Shown here piece by piece: positions 61,202 to 64,000 of a stretch of DNA of 64,000 bases. A program made the translations under genes and the position numbers. The notes beneath the pieces were generated by a model, which saw only the letters and a list, made by a program, of their open reading frames with translations, made no database searches and was not told where the DNA came from. The stretch is from Agriotes lineatus. Taxonomy: Eukaryota > Arthropoda > Insecta > Coleoptera > Elateridae. Within the stretch, counting starts at the first letter, position 1. Every line of letters starts with the position of its first letter. Location: contig OW679202.1 of the NCBI GenBank assembly GCA_940337035.1, positions 45,587,763-45,651,762 of the forward strand, read 5' to 3'.

Positions 61202-61595
61202 CCGGGTGTCCGTTCTCAAAGTCGAACATAAGCGATTAACATTGTATTGAACGTTTTTGCCGATTCCTGCTCGCCGTTTCAACTTACAGGGAAGGTAATG
61301 GTATCAATGGAAAGATAAAATTATTACGCATCAAATGATACCAATAATAATGTTCAAGATACGATTTTTATTTTAAAATACTAATTTAAATCTTGGGAAT
61401 TTTTAAATATGCCATGCCTTGCCTCCCAAGTTCGATAGCATTTGTCAAAAAAATTAGTAATTAGTTGTCTTAAATCAGGTACTTTTTGTTAACGTCTGTT
61501 AAAATTATCTACAGAAAAATGAATTATTTCAATGAAAAACAAGTGAATGCACTAATGTTAATTGCTTATGTTCGACTTTGAGAATGGACATCAGG
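61202..61595. mobile_element. MITE with TA duplication (Tc1/mariner-like), 394 bp
   Basis: Terminal inverted repeats of about 38 bp: ccgggtgtccgttctcaaag on the left and, inward from the right, cctgatgtccattctcaaag, both continuing tcgaacataagc. TA flanks at 61200-61201 and 61596-61597. Host repeat sequence is continuous across the site when compared with copies at 6950 and 34690. No coding capacity. Confidence 0.85.
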
Positions 61596-61657
61596 TATAT
61601 AATGTGTACGCAAAATATCATCTTCCTCCAACAAATAGTTTTTGAGTTATACCGCCA

Positions 61658-61701
<44 letters not shown>

Positions 61702-62960
61702 CAGACAGACAGCCAGACAGACAGACAGACAGACTGAATTGAGAAAACCTGTTTTTCGTCATTTTGGGACCCTGAAACGTGAAGATCTGAAGAAATGTCG
61801 GAAGGTTATTTTTTCGTGATTACAATACTTCTTTTGTCCTTCAGACGAGGGAAGTAAAATTGCGGTATATCTAGCAATTTATAGGAATAATTAAATTATT
61901 ATACGACAATATTATAAGTCACGAATAATACACAATGGCACAATATCTAAAGAAACTGAAATTGAAACAAGGATCAGGCAGCGGTGTATATTGACTCCAG
62001 TACTATTCCTTATATTATATTAGATGATGAGGAAGACAACAGACAATATGAGAGGGATAACGTGAAGATTCGGACAATAAATTAGAAGATTTAGAGTATG
62101 CTGATGACGTGTGCCTAATTACCGAACGCAAAAATCATTCTCAGGAAAGACTGAAACAGCTGAAGACGTCGGCCAGCCTTGTGGTTCTTCAGATCAACAC
62201 AAAAATGATCAATACAATACGAAAAAACACGGACGATAGGACGGGCATAGCAATAGATGACGATAAGATTCAAAATACAGATAACTTTAATTACCTAGTA
62301 TACATCTTAGATGAAAAGGATGGATGCTAAAAAGATATCCAAATGAGAACCAACAAAATATGGTCATCAAATGAGTAATCAAAGAAAGTTAAACTTGGAA
62401 TCTTTAACATAAATGTAAAGAGTGTACTCTTGTTTGGAGCTCAAACGTGGGCCCTTAATAAACAACATATGAGAATAGTACAGACCTTCATTAATAAATC
62501 CCTACGAAATATAATGAGAAGATACTGGCCCAACCAAATAGCTAACCAAAAGCTATAAGTACTAACTGGTCAAGAATCAGCAGAAAAAGCTAGAAGAAGA
62601 TGAAATTGGCTGGGGCACATGTTGCTTAACCATATCACTGCTATCACCCTGCAGGCGTTGGAATATAAAATCAAAGGAAAACGAAAGAAAGGCAGATCGG
62701 CGTTACCATGGAGAAGAAATCTAATTAAAGAATACACGGCAGTAAACATTACATAGAATGAAGTGAAAGCAATAGCCGGCAATAGAGAGGATTGGTAGGA
62801 GCTGGTAGAGTTGAATTGTACCTCGGAAGAATAACTCAACAACACAAGGAAAGAGACTACTGAACATTGGGAGGAGCAGGAAATCGTATAAGGATGACAA
62901 TCTTATATTATATACACATTGGCACTGAAGCGTCCATTGGGTGCCCTTTAAGGAACGAAA

Positions 62961-64000
62961 AAGAATTGTTAACATATATTATATTTATTGTACCTTATTG
63001 TACTTTAAAGCTCTTTCTAGTCAAGCAATATCTTAAGTTAAAAAGTGTTGCCATTATATTTCTTATCACGATGGTGTTGGTTCCTTAAGCGGCAGTAGGT
63101 TAGTTATATTGATGTTTATTTATTGTACAGTTCTAACTGAATAAACTCTGTAAAAATGCAAGAAGAAAAAGTTCGATTTCTTAAACCGCAGGAAACCTTC
63201 TTCTTCAAAAGGTTACATAGAATGATGTGGTTTATCGGACTTTTTCCACTGTCTAGGGTGTATATCACACAAAGTTTCGGGAGTTTTGATCTACTCCCGT
63301 CTTCAGGTGTTCGTGGTTAGTCCTGAGAAGGACTGATATTGTACACATCATAATAAACCACTGCCAAAAAATTACATTCAGAGAACAGTTACATAGAAGT
63401 TGCAAATTGTCCAAATCGGAATATTAAGATGCAATAGCAGGTTAGAGATACATTTGTATCGTGAGTTAAAAAAACGCATATAGAGCAGGCCTTGGAAATA
63501 AAAATAAAAAATCTAGTCATGCCTTAACTTAAGTCTGCAGGTGAATGCCAGATTGCGTTTTGTTTATGAAAACATTTCTCACTGTGACAGGCAAACGTTT
63601 ACACTGCATTGAGTTTACTTGTATCAAGCACAAAGGAAAATAAGATGGCATCTACACAACAACAACGAACATATTAACAATAACAGTCAATAAAAAGTAT
63701 TTTGTATATTTTTAGGAAAATAGTTCAAGATTAAGATGTAATTTAGTTCTCTCTGACTTATGGTAGTTCATTGGCTTCAATGGGTATGCATCAAGTTATG
63801 GCAAATTTCAATTCGATCATGGCATGCTGCGAATGAGTCTTTTTTAACACAATACTTAATGCATCGATATCTTGATGGAAGTCTGCACATTTAACCCTCA
63901 ATTATATTTATTTTTCTATAAACTCTGTACCTAAAACGATAGTTTTTCTATGGGTTAAGCAATCAGAAATGAAATAAGGCAGTACTGTCATATGTTTTTC
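62961..64000. other. No supported gene; possible retroelement tail near 63225-63360
   Basis: On the minus strand at about 63345-63225 the residues RTPEDGSRSKLPK resemble a tail motif seen in some arthropod retroelements, but I cannot place it. The rest is AT-rich with nothing recognised up to the window edge. Confidence 0.3.

Larger units (their letters stand above)
60597..61859 (-). repeat. HINE-like dispersed repeat containing a SINE and a MITE
   Basis: On the minus strand it starts at 61859 with the terminal hairpin (acttccctcgtct), then a long (GTCT)n tract at about 61657-61735 and ggcggtataactcaaaaac near 61655. The gtgagcacc-type block is near 61145 and a tRNA-like module at about 60605-60680 (B-box-like gggtttgaaccc). 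The 3' terminal motif is missing. Two insertions lie inside: 61202-61595 and 60740-61052. Confidence 0.7.
59691..62960 (+). pseudogene. RTE-like LINE ORF2 relic, interrupted by a HINE-like repeat
   Basis: KGTWKLISERARLKEKILAEKL near 59720-59790, RARDREIKKS near 59824, EIVERWVEVFKEL near 60008, LPKKGNRTICDNW near 60250, and a GFRxGRSCIDQI-like block near 60385. The frame breaks at about 60590 and resumes near 61885 with IIHNGTISKETEIETRIRQRCILTPVLF. The catalytic box LEDLEYADDVCLIT at about 62084-62125 is intact. NINVKSVLLFGAQTW lies near 62406, then a WLGHMLLNHI block near 62607 and KGKRKKGRSALPWRRNL near 62670. Order and spacing are those of one element once the repeat is removed. Stops elsewhere make it inactive. 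Confidence 0.8.

Overview
The window looks like intergenic or intronic DNA from a large, AT-rich, repeat-dense arthropod genome, most likely an insect. I infer this from the families present: decayed non-LTR retrotransposons with APE-type endonuclease, mariner and hAT elements, an errantivirus-like LTR and leader, tRNA-headed SINEs, and a dispersed repeat with a (GTCT)n tract resembling the Helentron-associated (HINE, DINE-1, mini-me) repeats of insects. Species cannot be fixed from sequence alone. I see no intact host protein-coding gene, no rRNA and no functional tRNA gene. Almost every readable coding stretch is a broken mobile-element gene.

Layout. 0-4 kb: an RNase H-bearing LINE with a second LINE nested in it. 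4.1-5.9 kb: an isolated GC-rich, CpG-rich block with tandem duplications. 6.8-9.2 kb: a HINE-like repeat split by a LINE, itself split by a foldback element with TA duplication. 9.7-11.25 kb: a hAT element with an 8-bp duplication and a remnant N-terminal coding exon. 11.3-12.3 kb: a cluster of small foldback elements. 13.3-15.6 kb: a composite HINE-like repeat and LINE relics. 15.6-20.8 kb: mostly unrecognised AT-rich DNA. 20.8-24.5 kb: a tRNA-headed SINE, LINE relics and a decayed mariner-type element. 25.3-29.9 kb: a near-perfect 4.4-kb palindrome centred on a foldback MITE, with arms carrying a LINE and a HINE-like insertion. 33.2-37.5 kb: a 223-bp hAT MITE and a Jockey-type LINE interrupted twice by HINE-like repeats. 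41-42 kb: an errantivirus-like LTR end, primer-binding site and leader running into a 23-N gap. 42.6-43.8 kb: an AACGTT-rich repeat. 47.5-52 kb: two LINEs, one bounded by a perfect 12-bp target duplication. 52-55.1 kb: a broken gene of a widespread transposon-like family, split by a TTAA-flanked insert. 57-63 kb: further LINEs, one holding a HINE-like repeat that holds both a SINE and a MITE.

The main story is stratified nesting. At least eight insertions can be read with target duplications or by rejoining the interrupted host frame, giving relative ages: the LINEs are oldest, HINE-like repeats entered them, and SINEs and TA-flanked MITEs entered those. The two most unusual signals are the MITE-centred palindrome and the HINE-like repeat that carries tRNA-like (B-box) modules. 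All calls come from reading the sequence by eye. No alignments or database searches were run.
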